The notes beneath the pieces were generated by a model. The model searched no databases. It was not told the DNA's origin and saw nothing but the letters and a program-made list of their open reading frames with translations. The translations under genes were made by a program, and so were the position numbers. This document shows positions 41,655 through 50,250 of a DNA stretch of 64,000 nt, in pieces (position 1 is the first letter of the stretch; each line of letters starts with the position of its first letter). The DNA is from Ollibium composti (GTDB lineage: Bacteria > Pseudomonadota > Alphaproteobacteria > Rhizobiales > Rhizobiaceae), in assembly GCF_004801285.1 (NCBI RefSeq), contig NZ_SSNY01000015.1, positions 20,657 to 84,656 on the forward strand, in the 5' to 3' direction.

Positions 41655-43754
41655 TCAGCCTGCTATCGGGAGCGTCATTTCCACCTTCGTGCCTTTGCCG
41701 GGGCAGGAGACGATATTGGCTTCGCCGCCGCTTTGCCGCACGAAGCCGTACACCATGGCAAGGCCGAGGCCGGCGCCGCCTTTTCCCTCGCGCGTGGTGA
41801 AATAAGGCTCGAACGCCTTGTCCACGGCCTCGGGCGACATGCCGATGCCTTCGTCCGTCACCGAGACGACGACGCTTGCTTCCCTTTCCGCGCAGCTTAT
41901 GCGGATCCGGCCGCCTTCGGGCATGGCGGCCGAGGCGTTGAGGCATAGATTGAGAATGGATTGCTCGAACAGAGCCGCATCGAGCAGCACCGTTGGCAAC
42001 TGGTCCGGGATGTCGAAGGCAAGCCGGCAGTTCTCGCCGATGGCGATCTCCAGCACGTCGGCCATGCCGCGCAGCAGGGCGCCGAGTTCCAGCACGTTGG
42101 GATGGATCGGCTGCTGGCTGCCGACCGAAAGCATGCTCGCGGCCAGCGAGCGGCCCCGGTCGGCGGCCTTGCGGATGCGCGCAAGGTGCCGCTTCTGGCG
42201 CGGACTGAAGCCGCCTTCCTCGCGCTCCAGCAGGCCGAGACTGCCGGTGATGATGCCGATCATGTTGCCGACCTCGTGGCTGACCTGGTGCGTCATGCGC
42301 ATGATGCCGTCGAGACGATAGGCCCGGGCCGCTTCCGCTTCCCGCCGGTCCATCTCGGTCACGTCGCGCGCCAGGAGCACGATGCCGCCGTCCGTCTGGC
42401 GCGACAGCGAAACCTCCGTCACCCGCTCGGCCCGCCGATGGCGCGTGACGAAGCGGCCGTCGAGCAGGCCGGCTTCGCCGCCGCTTGGCAGCAGAGCGGG
42501 ATCTATGTCGGGTATGGGCGCGACGAAGGCCCGCAAAGGCAGCTTGCGCGCAGATCCGGACCAGCCGACGAGTTCGATCACGCGCCGGTTCATGGTGATC
42601 GGCCGGCCGGACGGATCGAACAGGGCGATGCCCTCGTTCATGTTGCGGAAGGTGGAGCGGATCGTCCGGGCAGCCGCCTCGGCGGTGCGCCGTAGCCGCG
42701 AAATGCGCCCGACGCTCTCGCGGAAGGCGCGGAAGGCTTCCAGAAGCCGGACCAGTTCCGTTTCGGTGCCGTTATAATCCGGCGTTTCCACGTCTTTACG
42801 CCCTTCGGCCAGCGCGTTCATGCCACCGGAAAGGGAAACGATGCCGCGCGATACGCGCATGACCGAGCGGATCGACAGGATAGCCATGGCCAGAACCAGC
42901 AGCGAGGCGATGGTGACGACGGCGAGCAGGTGGCTCAGTGCGTCGGAGGTGGCGACAAGGTCGTCGTTGAGGCCGCGGGCGACGGCCTCGCTCTGCGTTT
43001 CGGTGGCGTGCGAAAGGTCGCGCGAGACCAGATGCAGCCGTGCCACTGCCGCGCGGATAGAAAACATCTCGAGCAGGTATTGCGTCTGTGCCTCGAAGAC
43101 GCGCTCATACGGCGCAAGCTCAACCCTGGAGACCCTTGCGTCAGGTGCGGCGCGTTCGAGGCGCGGCGCTGTCTCGGCGACGTAGCGGCGGCGCAGTTCG
43201 CCAAGCTGGAAGAGGCTGTCGGAACTGGCGGCCGCTTGCACCACGGCGTTCAGCCGGCGGCGGAAATCCCCGTCGGCGACGCCGCGCCCGGCGGCGATCT
43301 CGCCCAGCGCCCCCGCCGCTTCGGCCTTGTGCTGCTGAGCGGAATCGGCGTCGCTGGCAAGCGTCGTCGTCTGGGTGCGGATAGTTTCCAGAAGCTCGAC
43401 GATGTGGGCGCTGGCGAAACCCCTTGCCGCCGTTTCGCCGCTCTCCGGCTGCATGGCGCGCAACAGCGCATCGACCTGGGCGACCACCGAACGGCTTTCG
43501 CTGGAGACGCGGTAGGGCGACGTCGCGTTCATCAGGAAGGGAGCGCTGGAAACGAGGTCGGAGACCTGCCGCGACACCAGCGACGCCTTGGCAAGACTGG
43601 AAAAAGCCTGCAGGCCATAGGCCGCCATCTCCTGCCGCGCCCGTTGCAGGCCGAAGACGGCAATGGTCGCCAGGCTGAAGACGAGCACGCAGATGAAGAC
43701 GATCGCGAAGGGCAGGCGAAAGGCGATCGAGGAGAGGAAGGAGCGGCTGATCAC
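41655..43754 (-). CDS. Sensor histidine kinase of the phosphosugar-type ABC locus
   Basis: A 699-residue membrane kinase. It has TM1 (about 12-34), a roughly 240-residue helical periplasmic domain, TM2 (about 278-300), HAMP-like region, a PAS-like domain (FRNMNEGIALFDPSGRPITMNRRVIELVGW, about 370-400) and the phosphoacceptor His in MTHQVSHEVGNMIGIITGSLGLLE. The ATPase domain has N-box NLCLNASAAMPEGG, G1 VTDEGIGMS and G2 GGAGLGLAMVYGFV. The H-box is closer to the NtrB type than to the SHELRTPL type. It overlaps the response regulator stop by four bases. It probably senses the periplasmic ligand of the neighbouring importer. Confidence 0.9.
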   Translation of the reverse strand: MISRSFLSSIAFRLPFAIVFICVLVFSLATIAVFGLQRARQEMAAYGLQAFSSLAKASLVSRQVSDLVSSAPFLMNATSPYRVSSESRSVVAQVDALLRAMQPESGETAARGFASAHIVELLETIRTQTTTLASDADSAQQHKAEAAGALGEIAAGRGVADGDFRRRLNAVVQAAASSDSLFQLGELRRRYVAETAPRLERAAPDARVSRVELAPYERVFEAQTQYLLEMFSIRAAVARLHLVSRDLSHATETQSEAVARGLNDDLVATSDALSHLLAVVTIASLLVLAMAILSIRSVMRVSRGIVSLSGGMNALAEGRKDVETPDYNGTETELVRLLEAFRAFRESVGRISRLRRTAEAAARTIRSTFRNMNEGIALFDPSGRPITMNRRVIELVGWSGSARKLPLRAFVAPIPDIDPALLPSGGEAGLLDGRFVTRHRRAERVTEVSLSRQTDGGIVLLARDVTEMDRREAEAARAYRLDGIMRMTHQVSHEVGNMIGIITGSLGLLEREEGGFSPRQKRHLARIRKAADRGRSLAASMLSVGSQQPIHPNVLELGALLRGMADVLEIAIGENCRLAFDIPDQLPTVLLDAALFEQSILNLCLNASAAMPEGGRIRISCAEREASVVVSVTDEGIGMSPEAVDKAFEPYFTTREGKGGAGLGLAMVYGFVRQSGGEANIVSCPGKGTKVEMTLPIAG

Positions 43755-44491
43755 GAAGCGGGCTCGCCGTCATCCGTCTCGAGAACATAGCCCTTGCCGC
43801 GTCGCGTCCTGATGTGGCGAGGCAGGTCGGGATTGCGCTCGATCTTGCGCCGGAGTCTCAGCACCAGCACGTCCACGTTGCGATCGATGTAGCGGTCGCT
43901 TTCGGTGCCCAGGCGTTCGAGGATATGGGCGCGGCTGACCGGCACGTTCGGCGTTTCGGCAAGGATTTCCAGCAGGCTGAATTCGGCACTGGTCAGCGAT
44001 TTCGCCGGATCGGCCAGGCACAGCGCGTTGCGCCTGGTCAGGTCCACCGACCAGTCGCCGAGCCTGAGCGCGGCAGGCTCGGAGCCCCGCTCGCTTTCCC
44101 GGTCGGGCTTCAGGGAGGGGATCGTTCGGCGCAGCACCGCCTTGATGCGCGCCGTCAGCTCGATCGGCTCGAAGGGCTTGACGACATAGTCGTCGGCCGC
44201 CGTTTCCAGCCCCAGCACCCGGTCAGCGGCGCTTCCCGCCGCCGTCACCATGACGATGCCGATGTTGGTGCGGGCGCGCAGGCGCTGCGCGAAGGTGCGC
44301 CCCGACGTGCCCGGCAGGTTGTGGTCGACAAGCACGAGATGCACGGTTTCGCGCGCCAGCACGGTCTCGGCCGCTTCGGCCGACGAGGCGGCGAGCGGCG
44401 TCCAGCCTTCCGCCTCCACGAGGTCGGAAACAAGCTCCGCCATCTCCGGATCGTCTTCGACGATCAGGATGCGAATCCGATCGTTCAGCAC
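43751..44491 (-). CDS. OmpR/PhoB-family response regulator
   Basis: A 246-residue regulator with GTG start at 44491, preceded by GGGAGGA; a 20-codon upstream extension to an ATG is open but lacks a site. The receiver domain has ILIVEDDPEMAELV, phosphoacceptor Asp in VHLVLVDHNLPG (about 54) and DDYVVKPFEPIEL with Lys. The C-terminal winged helix is SLTSAEFSLLEILAETPNVPVSRAHILERL...IDRNVDVLVLRLRRKIE. It partners the kinase encoded downstream. The triple GTCA repeat at 44563-44589, between this gene and the ABC operon, is a likely target. Confidence 0.92.
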   Translation of the reverse strand: MLNDRIRILIVEDDPEMAELVSDLVEAEGWTPLAASSAEAAETVLARETVHLVLVDHNLPGTSGRTFAQRLRARTNIGIVMVTAAGSAADRVLGLETAADDYVVKPFEPIELTARIKAVLRRTIPSLKPDRESERGSEPAALRLGDWSVDLTRRNALCLADPAKSLTSAEFSLLEILAETPNVPVSRAHILERLGTESDRYIDRNVDVLVLRLRRKIERNPDLPRHIRTRRGKGYVLETDDGEPAS

Positions 44492-44562
44492 TGGCCTTCC
44501 TCCCGCCCGCATCATAGGCAGGGCGGCGGCAATGTTCAAAGCGGCTCGCATTATACGGCGGC

Positions 44563-44589
44563 GTCACATTTGTCATGTTTGTCATTTTC
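44563..44589. promoter_or_regulatory. Three tandem 9-bp GTCA repeats in a divergent promoter
   Basis: Three contiguous nonamers fitting GTCAYRTTT (third copy GTCATTTTC) lie 72 bases upstream of the response regulator start and 119 upstream of the first binding-protein start. OmpR-family regulators bind tandem direct repeats, so this is the best candidate site for the adjacent regulator. Confidence 0.55.
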
Positions 44590-44708
44590 CGCCGCCGCAC
44601 CGCCGCCCTGCTGTAAGAAAGGTAACGATTCTTCGATTGCGGCGGGTCGCGAATGTGCCATCCTGAACGCGGAGGAAGGGACGGCGACGTCCCGAACGGG
44701 AGGATCAA

Positions 44709-45731
44709 GTGAGAGGCATCACCGCTCTCGGCGCGGGCGTGGCCCTTTGGCTGTGCGGCACGGCGGCATCCATGGCGGCGCCGGCGCTGACCGTGCTGTG
44801 CGCGGTGGACGAGGCGTGGTGTTCTGCCATGCAGCGCGTCTACGAGGCGAAGTCCGGCCTCGAGATCTCCATGACGCGCAGGAGCACCGGCGACATCCTC
44901 AACCAGATCCGTGCCGAGAAGGCGGCGCCGACCGCCGACGTCTGGTGGGGCGGTACCGGCGACACGCATTTGCAGGCGGGATCGGAAAACCTGCTGGAGC
45001 CGTATCATCCCGCGCATGAAAGCGACATGCTGCCCTGGGCGCAGAATTTCTTCGCCCTGTCCGGCGGGCGCTCGGCCGGCATCTATGCCGGGGCGCTTGG
45101 CTTCGCCTACAACGCCGACCTGCTGCGTAAGTTGAAGCTGCCGGCCCCGGCCTGCTGGAAGGACCTGGCCGACGCCGCCTATCGCGGCCGCATCGAGAGC
45201 GGCAATCCGAACTCCTCGGGAACCGCCTTCACGACGCTGGCGACGCTGGTGCAGCTCTTCGGCGAGGACGAGGCGTTCCGCTTCCTGGCGCAGCTGAACC
45301 GCAATATCGCCCGCTACACCAGCGCCGGCGCGGACCCGGTGAAGGCAGCGGCGCGCGGCGAAACGGTGATCGGCATCTCCTTCATGCATGACGCCGTCAC
45401 CCAGAAGCAGGCCGGCTATCCGCTGGTCATCGTCGCCCCCTGCGAGGGCACGGGCTACGAGATCGGCGCCGTCAGCATCGTCAAGGGCGCGCGGCATCCG
45501 GCCGAGGCCCGGCGCTTCGTCGACTTCGTCCTCAGCCCGGAGGGCCAGAGCACCGGTGCGGCCGCCGGCCAGAACCAGGTGCCGTCCAACGCCCGCTCGG
45601 TGCTGCCGGCGGCCGCGCCCGACATCTCGATGATCAAGATGGTCGACTACGATTTCGCCACTTTCGGCTCGCCGCAGGAGCGAAGTCGGCTGCTGGAGCG
45701 GTTCGACGCGGAGATCGCCCCGACGAACTGA
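44709..45731 (+). CDS. Ferric/hexose-phosphate-type ABC binding protein, copy 1
   Basis: A 340-residue periplasmic protein with GTG start at 44709 (GGGAGGA five bases upstream) and signal peptide ITALGAGVALWLCGTAASMA. The core features LTVLCAVDEAWCSAMQRVYEAKSGLEISMTRRSTGDILNQIRAEKAAPTADVWWGGTGDTHLQAGSE and NSSGTAFTTLATLVQ resemble the AfuA/FbpA/PgtC group. The paired N-terminal Cys (VLCAVDEAWC) is shared with copy 2. Members of this group bind hexose phosphates, phosphoglycerate or ferric ion. A phosphatase gene ends the operon, favouring an organophosphate. Confidence 0.9.
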   Translation: MRGITALGAGVALWLCGTAASMAAPALTVLCAVDEAWCSAMQRVYEAKSGLEISMTRRSTGDILNQIRAEKAAPTADVWWGGTGDTHLQAGSENLLEPYHPAHESDMLPWAQNFFALSGGRSAGIYAGALGFAYNADLLRKLKLPAPACWKDLADAAYRGRIESGNPNSSGTAFTTLATLVQLFGEDEAFRFLAQLNRNIARYTSAGADPVKAAARGETVIGISFMHDAVTQKQAGYPLVIVAPCEGTGYEIGAVSIVKGARHPAEARRFVDFVLSPEGQSTGAAAGQNQVPSNARSVLPAAAPDISMIKMVDYDFATFGSPQERSRLLERFDAEIAPTN

Positions 45732-45846
45732 CCGGACCCCGCAGGCACTCCCGAAACCCGAACTGACGAGCGCGCCGCCGAGGGGCGAGCCGAAAGCCTT
45801 TTTGCGTCCCGTTCACAGGCAAACCGATTACAAACGGAGGATACCG

Positions 45847-46875
45847 ATGAAAACGAAGACCCTTTCCATGCTGCTGTTCGCCGGCACGGCTGCGGCCGCG
45901 GTGCCGGCCCAGGCGGCGGGCGAACTCAATCTCATCTGCTCGGCCGACGTCGTCATCTGCGAACAGATGAAGGGCGATTTCGAGAAGGCCCACAACGACA
46001 TCAAGGTCAACATGGTGCGCCTGTCCTCGGGCGAGACCTACGCCAAGGTGCGCGCCGAAGCCCGCAATCCGAAGACCGACATCTGGTGGGCCGGCACCGG
46101 CGATCCGCACCTCCAGGCGGCTTCCGAGGGCCTGACGTTGGAATACAAGTCGCCGATGCTCGACCAGCTCAACGACTGGGCCAAGAAGCAGGCCGAAAGC
46201 TCCGGCTACCGCACGGTCGGCGTCTATGCCGGCGCGCTCGGCTGGGGTTACAACACCGACATCTTCAAGGCGAAGGGCTACAAGGAGCCGAAGTGCTGGG
46301 CCGACCTTCTGGCGCCGGAACTGAAGGGCGAGATCCAGATCGCCAACCCGAATTCCTCGGGCACCGCCTACACCGCGCTCGCCTCCCTCGTGCAGATCAT
46401 GGGCGAGGAGAAGGCCTTCGACTATCTGAAGCAGCTCAACGGCAGCGTCTCGCAATACACCAAGTCCGGCTCCGCGCCGGTCAAGGCGGCGGCGCGCGGC
46501 GAGACGGCGCTCGGCATCGTCTTCGTCCACGATGCGGTGGCGCAGGCCGTCGAAGGCTTCCCCGTCAAGTCCGGCACGCCCTGCGAAGGCACCGGTTACG
46601 AGATCGGTTCCATGTCGATCATCAAGGGGGCGCGCAACCTCGAAAACGCCAAGACCTGGTACGACTGGGCTCTGACGGCAGAGGTGCAGTCGCGCATGAA
46701 GGACGCCAAGTCCTTCCAGCTTCCCTCCAACAAGAATGCGGAAATCCCCAAGGAGGCGCCGCGCTTCGAGGACATCAAGCTGATCGACTACGACTTCAAG
46801 ACCTACGGCGACCCGGCCAAGCGCAAGGAACTGCTCGAGCGCTGGGACCGCGAAGTCGGCGCAGCCGCCAACTGA
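45847..46875 (+). CDS. Ferric/hexose-phosphate-type ABC binding protein, copy 2
   Basis: A 342-residue paralogue of the preceding gene, started at MKTKTLSMLLFAG (GGAGG six bases upstream), with a Sec signal ending at AQA. The motifs are parallel: LICSADVVICEQMKGDFEKAHNDIKV, TDIWWAGTGDPHLQAASEG, NPNSSGTAYTALASLVQIMG, YTKSGSAPVKAAARGETALGIVFVHDAV and CEGTGYEIGSMSIIKGARN. The tandem pair feeding one permease suggests two ligand specificities or one sensory and one transport copy. A strong hairpin follows the gene. Confidence 0.9.
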   Translation: MKTKTLSMLLFAGTAAAAVPAQAAGELNLICSADVVICEQMKGDFEKAHNDIKVNMVRLSSGETYAKVRAEARNPKTDIWWAGTGDPHLQAASEGLTLEYKSPMLDQLNDWAKKQAESSGYRTVGVYAGALGWGYNTDIFKAKGYKEPKCWADLLAPELKGEIQIANPNSSGTAYTALASLVQIMGEEKAFDYLKQLNGSVSQYTKSGSAPVKAAARGETALGIVFVHDAVAQAVEGFPVKSGTPCEGTGYEIGSMSIIKGARNLENAKTWYDWALTAEVQSRMKDAKSFQLPSNKNAEIPKEAPRFEDIKLIDYDFKTYGDPAKRKELLERWDREVGAAAN

Positions 46876-46884
46876 CGCGCCAAT

Positions 46885-46921
46885 AGGCGGCGCCCGCCCC
46901 CAGAACCCCAGGGCGCCGCCT
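46885..46921 (+). terminator. Strong intercistronic hairpin after the tandem binding-protein genes
   Basis: Perfect 11-bp arms AGGCGGCGCCC (46885-46895) and GGGCGCCGCCT (46911-46921), ten bases after the binding-protein stop and 28 before the permease start. Probably attenuates permease expression and protects the binding-protein mRNA. Confidence 0.6.
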
Positions 46922-46949
46922 CTTCTCAACGCTGACAGCGAGGTCCGCC

Positions 46950-49172
46950 ATGACGCGCCCCAATCGAAGGCTGGACATCGTCCTCGTTCTGGGCGTGGCG
47001 GCGCTCATGCTGCTGCCGTGGTATCGGATCGAAGGCGGCTTCTTCGGTTTCGGCTGGCTGGGCGGCTTTCCTCTGTCGCCGGAGGCCGCGCCCGGCCTGG
47101 TGCAGATCGTCACGCACGGCCGGTTCTGGCTTGCCGGCGTCGTCCTGTTCCTGCTCGCGGCCGGCATGGCGCGCGGCATGGCGGACCCGATGCGCCGCGG
47201 CGCCATGCTGGCCTGGGCAGGGGGGCTCGGCCTGCTGTTCCTCTGCCTCCAGGGCCTCTCCATCGGCTTCACCGGCTGGACCTGGACCGTCAGCGAGAAC
47301 CTGTTCGGGCCGCTCGCCGACGGCCAGCCGTCGATGGGTGCCGGCGCGGTGCTGAGCGCCGTCGTCTTCGTGCTGGTGTTTTCATTCGGCCTGGCCGAGC
47401 GCGGCGTCATGAAGGGCGACGCCTTCGTCGTCAGCGCCATCGCGCTGCTCGTCTTCCTGGTCGCCGTCTTCGTCTTCTATCCCGTCGGCAGCATGTTCGT
47501 CGGCGCCGTGCAGGACTTCGACGGCTCGTTCAATCCGGATGGCTTCATCCGCAACATGCAGGATCCGGGCATCTGGAGCCTCGACTGCGTCGTCGGCGGC
47601 GCCCGGTGCGGGGTCGCCTGGCGCACGCTGTGGCTCGGCATCGTGACCGGCCTTTCCTCGACGCTGCTCGGCCTCGCCTTCGCGCTCGTCGCTACCCGCA
47701 CGCGCTTTCCCTGCAAGAAGGCGCTCAGGCTCCTGACCATCCTGCCGATCATCACGCCTCCCTTCGTCATCGGCCTGGCGCTGATCCTGCTGTTTGGCCG
47801 CGCCGGCTTCGTCACCCAGGCGGTCGCCAGCCTGTTCGGCGTCGAGCCCGGCCGCTGGCTCTACGGGCTGACCGGCATCTGGATCTCGCAGGTCCTGTCC
47901 TTCACGCCGGTCGCCTTCCTGGTGCTGATTGGCGTCGTCGAGGGCGTCAGCCCGTCGATGGAGGAGGCGTCGCAGACGCTGCGCGCCGACCGCTGGCGCA
48001 CCTTCGTCAAGGTCTCGCTGCCGCTGATGAAACCGGGGCTGGCCAACGCCTTCCTCATCGGCTTCATCGAGAGCATGGCCGATTTCGGCAATCCGCTGGT
48101 GCTCGGCGGCAGCCACGGGGTGCTATCGACGGAGATTTTCTTCGCCGTCGTCGGCTCGCAGAACGACCCTTCGCGCGCCGCCGTGCTTGCCATGGTGCTG
48201 CTCGCCTTCACCCTGTCGGCCTTCCTTGCACAGCGGCTTTGGCTGTCGGGCCGGAATTTCTCCACCGTCACCGGCAAGGGCGACAACGGTGTCCATGCGG
48301 CCTTGCCGCGCTGGCTTTCGACCGGCCTCTACGCGGTGGTCGTTCCGTGGATCGCCTTCACGCTCGTCGTCTACGGGATGATCCTGTTCGGCGGCTTCAT
48401 GAAGACCTGGGGCCTCGACAATTCGCTGACGCTGGACCACTACGTCAAGGCCTTCTCGGTGAACCTGTCGGGTGGAACCGTCTGGACCGGCGTCGCCTGG
48501 AACTCCTTCTGGACGACGATGGAGATCGCGCTGATCGCCGCGCCGCTGACGGCCGCCGTCGGCCTGCTCACCGCCTATCTGATCGTGCGGCAGAAATTCG
48601 CCGGCAGGAACGTCTTCGAGTTCGCGCTGATGATGAGCTTCGCCATTCCCGGCACCGTCATCGGCGTCAGCTATATCATGGCCTTCAACCTGCCGCCGCT
48701 GGAGATGACCGGCACGGCGCTGATCCTGATCGCCTGTTTCGTCTTCCGCAACATGCCGGTGGGGGTGCGCGGCGGCGTGGCGGCCATGAGCCAGCTCGAC
48801 AAGAGCCTCGACGAAGCCTCGCTGACGCTGGGCGCGGGCAGCTTCCGCACGGTGCGCAGGATCATCCTGCCGCTGCTGCGCCCCGCCATCACGGCCGCGC
48901 TGGTCTATTCCTTCGTCCGCGCCATCACCTCGATCAGCGCCGTCATCTTCCTCGTCAGCGCCGAATACAACATGGCCACCGCCTATATTGTCGGACTGGT
49001 AGAGAATGGCGAATACGGCGTCGCCATCGCCTATTCCTCGATGCTGATCGTCGTCATGCTCGTCGTCATTTCCGGCTTCCAGTTCCTTGTCGGCGAGCGG
49101 CGGCTGAGGCGCGACAATCGCCTCGCCGGCGCCCCCCGCACCCTATCCCCCGAGCAGGAGAGAACCGCATGA
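46950..49172 (+). CDS. Fused ABC permease (FbpB/AfuB type)
   Basis: A 740-residue membrane protein with two permease domains and so no separate second permease gene. It begins with an extra N-terminal membrane region of about 200 residues. EAA loop 1 is EEASQTLRADRWRTFVKVSLPLMKPGLANAFLIG (about 350). EAA loop 2 is DEASLTLGAGSFRTVRRIILPLLRPAITAAL (about 625). The domain order and size match ferric-type and AfuB-type permeases. The ATGA overlap with the ATPase gene shows translational coupling. Confidence 0.92.
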   Translation: MTRPNRRLDIVLVLGVAALMLLPWYRIEGGFFGFGWLGGFPLSPEAAPGLVQIVTHGRFWLAGVVLFLLAAGMARGMADPMRRGAMLAWAGGLGLLFLCLQGLSIGFTGWTWTVSENLFGPLADGQPSMGAGAVLSAVVFVLVFSFGLAERGVMKGDAFVVSAIALLVFLVAVFVFYPVGSMFVGAVQDFDGSFNPDGFIRNMQDPGIWSLDCVVGGARCGVAWRTLWLGIVTGLSSTLLGLAFALVATRTRFPCKKALRLLTILPIITPPFVIGLALILLFGRAGFVTQAVASLFGVEPGRWLYGLTGIWISQVLSFTPVAFLVLIGVVEGVSPSMEEASQTLRADRWRTFVKVSLPLMKPGLANAFLIGFIESMADFGNPLVLGGSHGVLSTEIFFAVVGSQNDPSRAAVLAMVLLAFTLSAFLAQRLWLSGRNFSTVTGKGDNGVHAALPRWLSTGLYAVVVPWIAFTLVVYGMILFGGFMKTWGLDNSLTLDHYVKAFSVNLSGGTVWTGVAWNSFWTTMEIALIAAPLTAAVGLLTAYLIVRQKFAGRNVFEFALMMSFAIPGTVIGVSYIMAFNLPPLEMTGTALILIACFVFRNMPVGVRGGVAAMSQLDKSLDEASLTLGAGSFRTVRRIILPLLRPAITAALVYSFVRAITSISAVIFLVSAEYNMATAYIVGLVENGEYGVAIAYSSMLIVVMLVVISGFQFLVGERRLRRDNRLAGAPRTLSPEQERTA

Positions 49173-50230
49173 CCACGCAAAAGGCCGGTTCCGTCGTCTT
49201 CGAGAACATCCGCAAGAACTACGGTGCCGTCACCGTCATTCCGGACCTTTCCTTCACCATCGAGCCCGGCACGCTCGTCACCCTTCTCGGTCCCTCCGGC
49301 TGCGGCAAGACGACGACGCTGAGGATGCTGGCCGGCCTGGAGCATCCGAGCGCCGGCCGGGTGTTCATCGGCGGCAAGGACGTCACCATGCTGCCGGCCA
49401 ACGAGCGCGACGTCTCGATGGTCTTCCAGTCCTATGCGCTGTTTCCGCACATGAACTCGCTCGACAACGTCGCCTACGGCCTGGAAGCCTCCGGCCTTTC
49501 GCGCAAGGAGGCGCGGGAAAAGGCGGAGGACGGGCTTTCGCTGGTCGGCCTCGCCGGCATGGGCCACCGCCTGCCGGCCGAGCTTTCCGGCGGCCAGCAG
49601 CAGCGCGTCGCCGTCGCCCGCGCGCTGGTGCTGGAGCCGCAGGTGCTGCTGCTCGACGAGCCGCTGTCGAACCTCGATGCGCGCCTGCGCCGCAAGGTGC
49701 GCACCGACATCCGCGAACTGCAGCAGCGCCTCGGTTTCACCGCCGTCTACGTCACGCACGACCAGGACGAGGCGCTGGCCGTCTCCGACCGCATCATCGT
49801 CATGAAGGAAGGCCGCATCGCGCAGGCCGGTGCGCCGCGCGAACTGTACGAAATGCCGGCATCCTCCTTCATCGCCGACTTCATGGGCGAGGCCAACGTC
49901 ATCGCCTGCGAGGTGATCGACGTTGCCGGCGGCGAGGCGCGCGTGCGCATCGGCAAGCTCGAGCAGCGTGTGCCGGCGCGAAACGCCAGGCCCGGCGCGG
50001 CCAGCCTTGCTGTCCGTCCCGGTTCGATCACCGTCGCCGAAGGGCAGGGGACAGGCCTTGCCGGCCGCGTCCTGCATTCGGCCTATCTCGGCGGCCATGT
50101 GGAATACGAGATGGAAACCGAGGTCGGAACCCTCTTCATCGTCGACCACGCCGTCGACCGCACGCTTCCCGCCGGCGCCGACGCGACGCTGGGTTTCAAG
50201 ACCCGCGGCATCGCCCTTATCGAACACTGA
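49169..50230 (+). CDS. ABC transporter ATP-binding protein (FbpC/AfuC type)
   Basis: A 353-residue ATPase. Walker A is LGPSGCGKTTTLRMLAG (about 44-60), Q-loop MVFQSYALFPHM, signature LSGGQQQRVAVARAL, Walker B VLLLDEPLSNLDARLR and switch VTHDQDEALA, with a C-terminal TOBE domain of about 100 residues (SLAVRPGSITVAEG). It starts by ATGA overlap with the permease; a much longer open frame upstream is a shadow of that gene. It drives import for the two tandem binding proteins. Confidence 0.93.
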   Translation: MTTQKAGSVVFENIRKNYGAVTVIPDLSFTIEPGTLVTLLGPSGCGKTTTLRMLAGLEHPSAGRVFIGGKDVTMLPANERDVSMVFQSYALFPHMNSLDNVAYGLEASGLSRKEAREKAEDGLSLVGLAGMGHRLPAELSGGQQQRVAVARALVLEPQVLLLDEPLSNLDARLRRKVRTDIRELQQRLGFTAVYVTHDQDEALAVSDRIIVMKEGRIAQAGAPRELYEMPASSFIADFMGEANVIACEVIDVAGGEARVRIGKLEQRVPARNARPGAASLAVRPGSITVAEGQGTGLAGRVLHSAYLGGHVEYEMETEVGTLFIVDHAVDRTLPAGADATLGFKTRGIALIEH

Positions 50231-50250
50231 CCATCGCAAGGAAACACAGC

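Noticed and set aside
47018..50230. A very long open frame spanning the permease and ATPase genes
   Set aside because: Only its last 353 codons show family similarity. The rest is a high-GC shadow of the fused permease and starts without a ribosome site.
44709..50230. Plain ferric iron ABC transporter
   Set aside because: The fold fits, but the phosphatase at the operon end, tandem SBPs and two-component control fit an organophosphate importer better. No Fur-box-like sequence was seen in the promoter.
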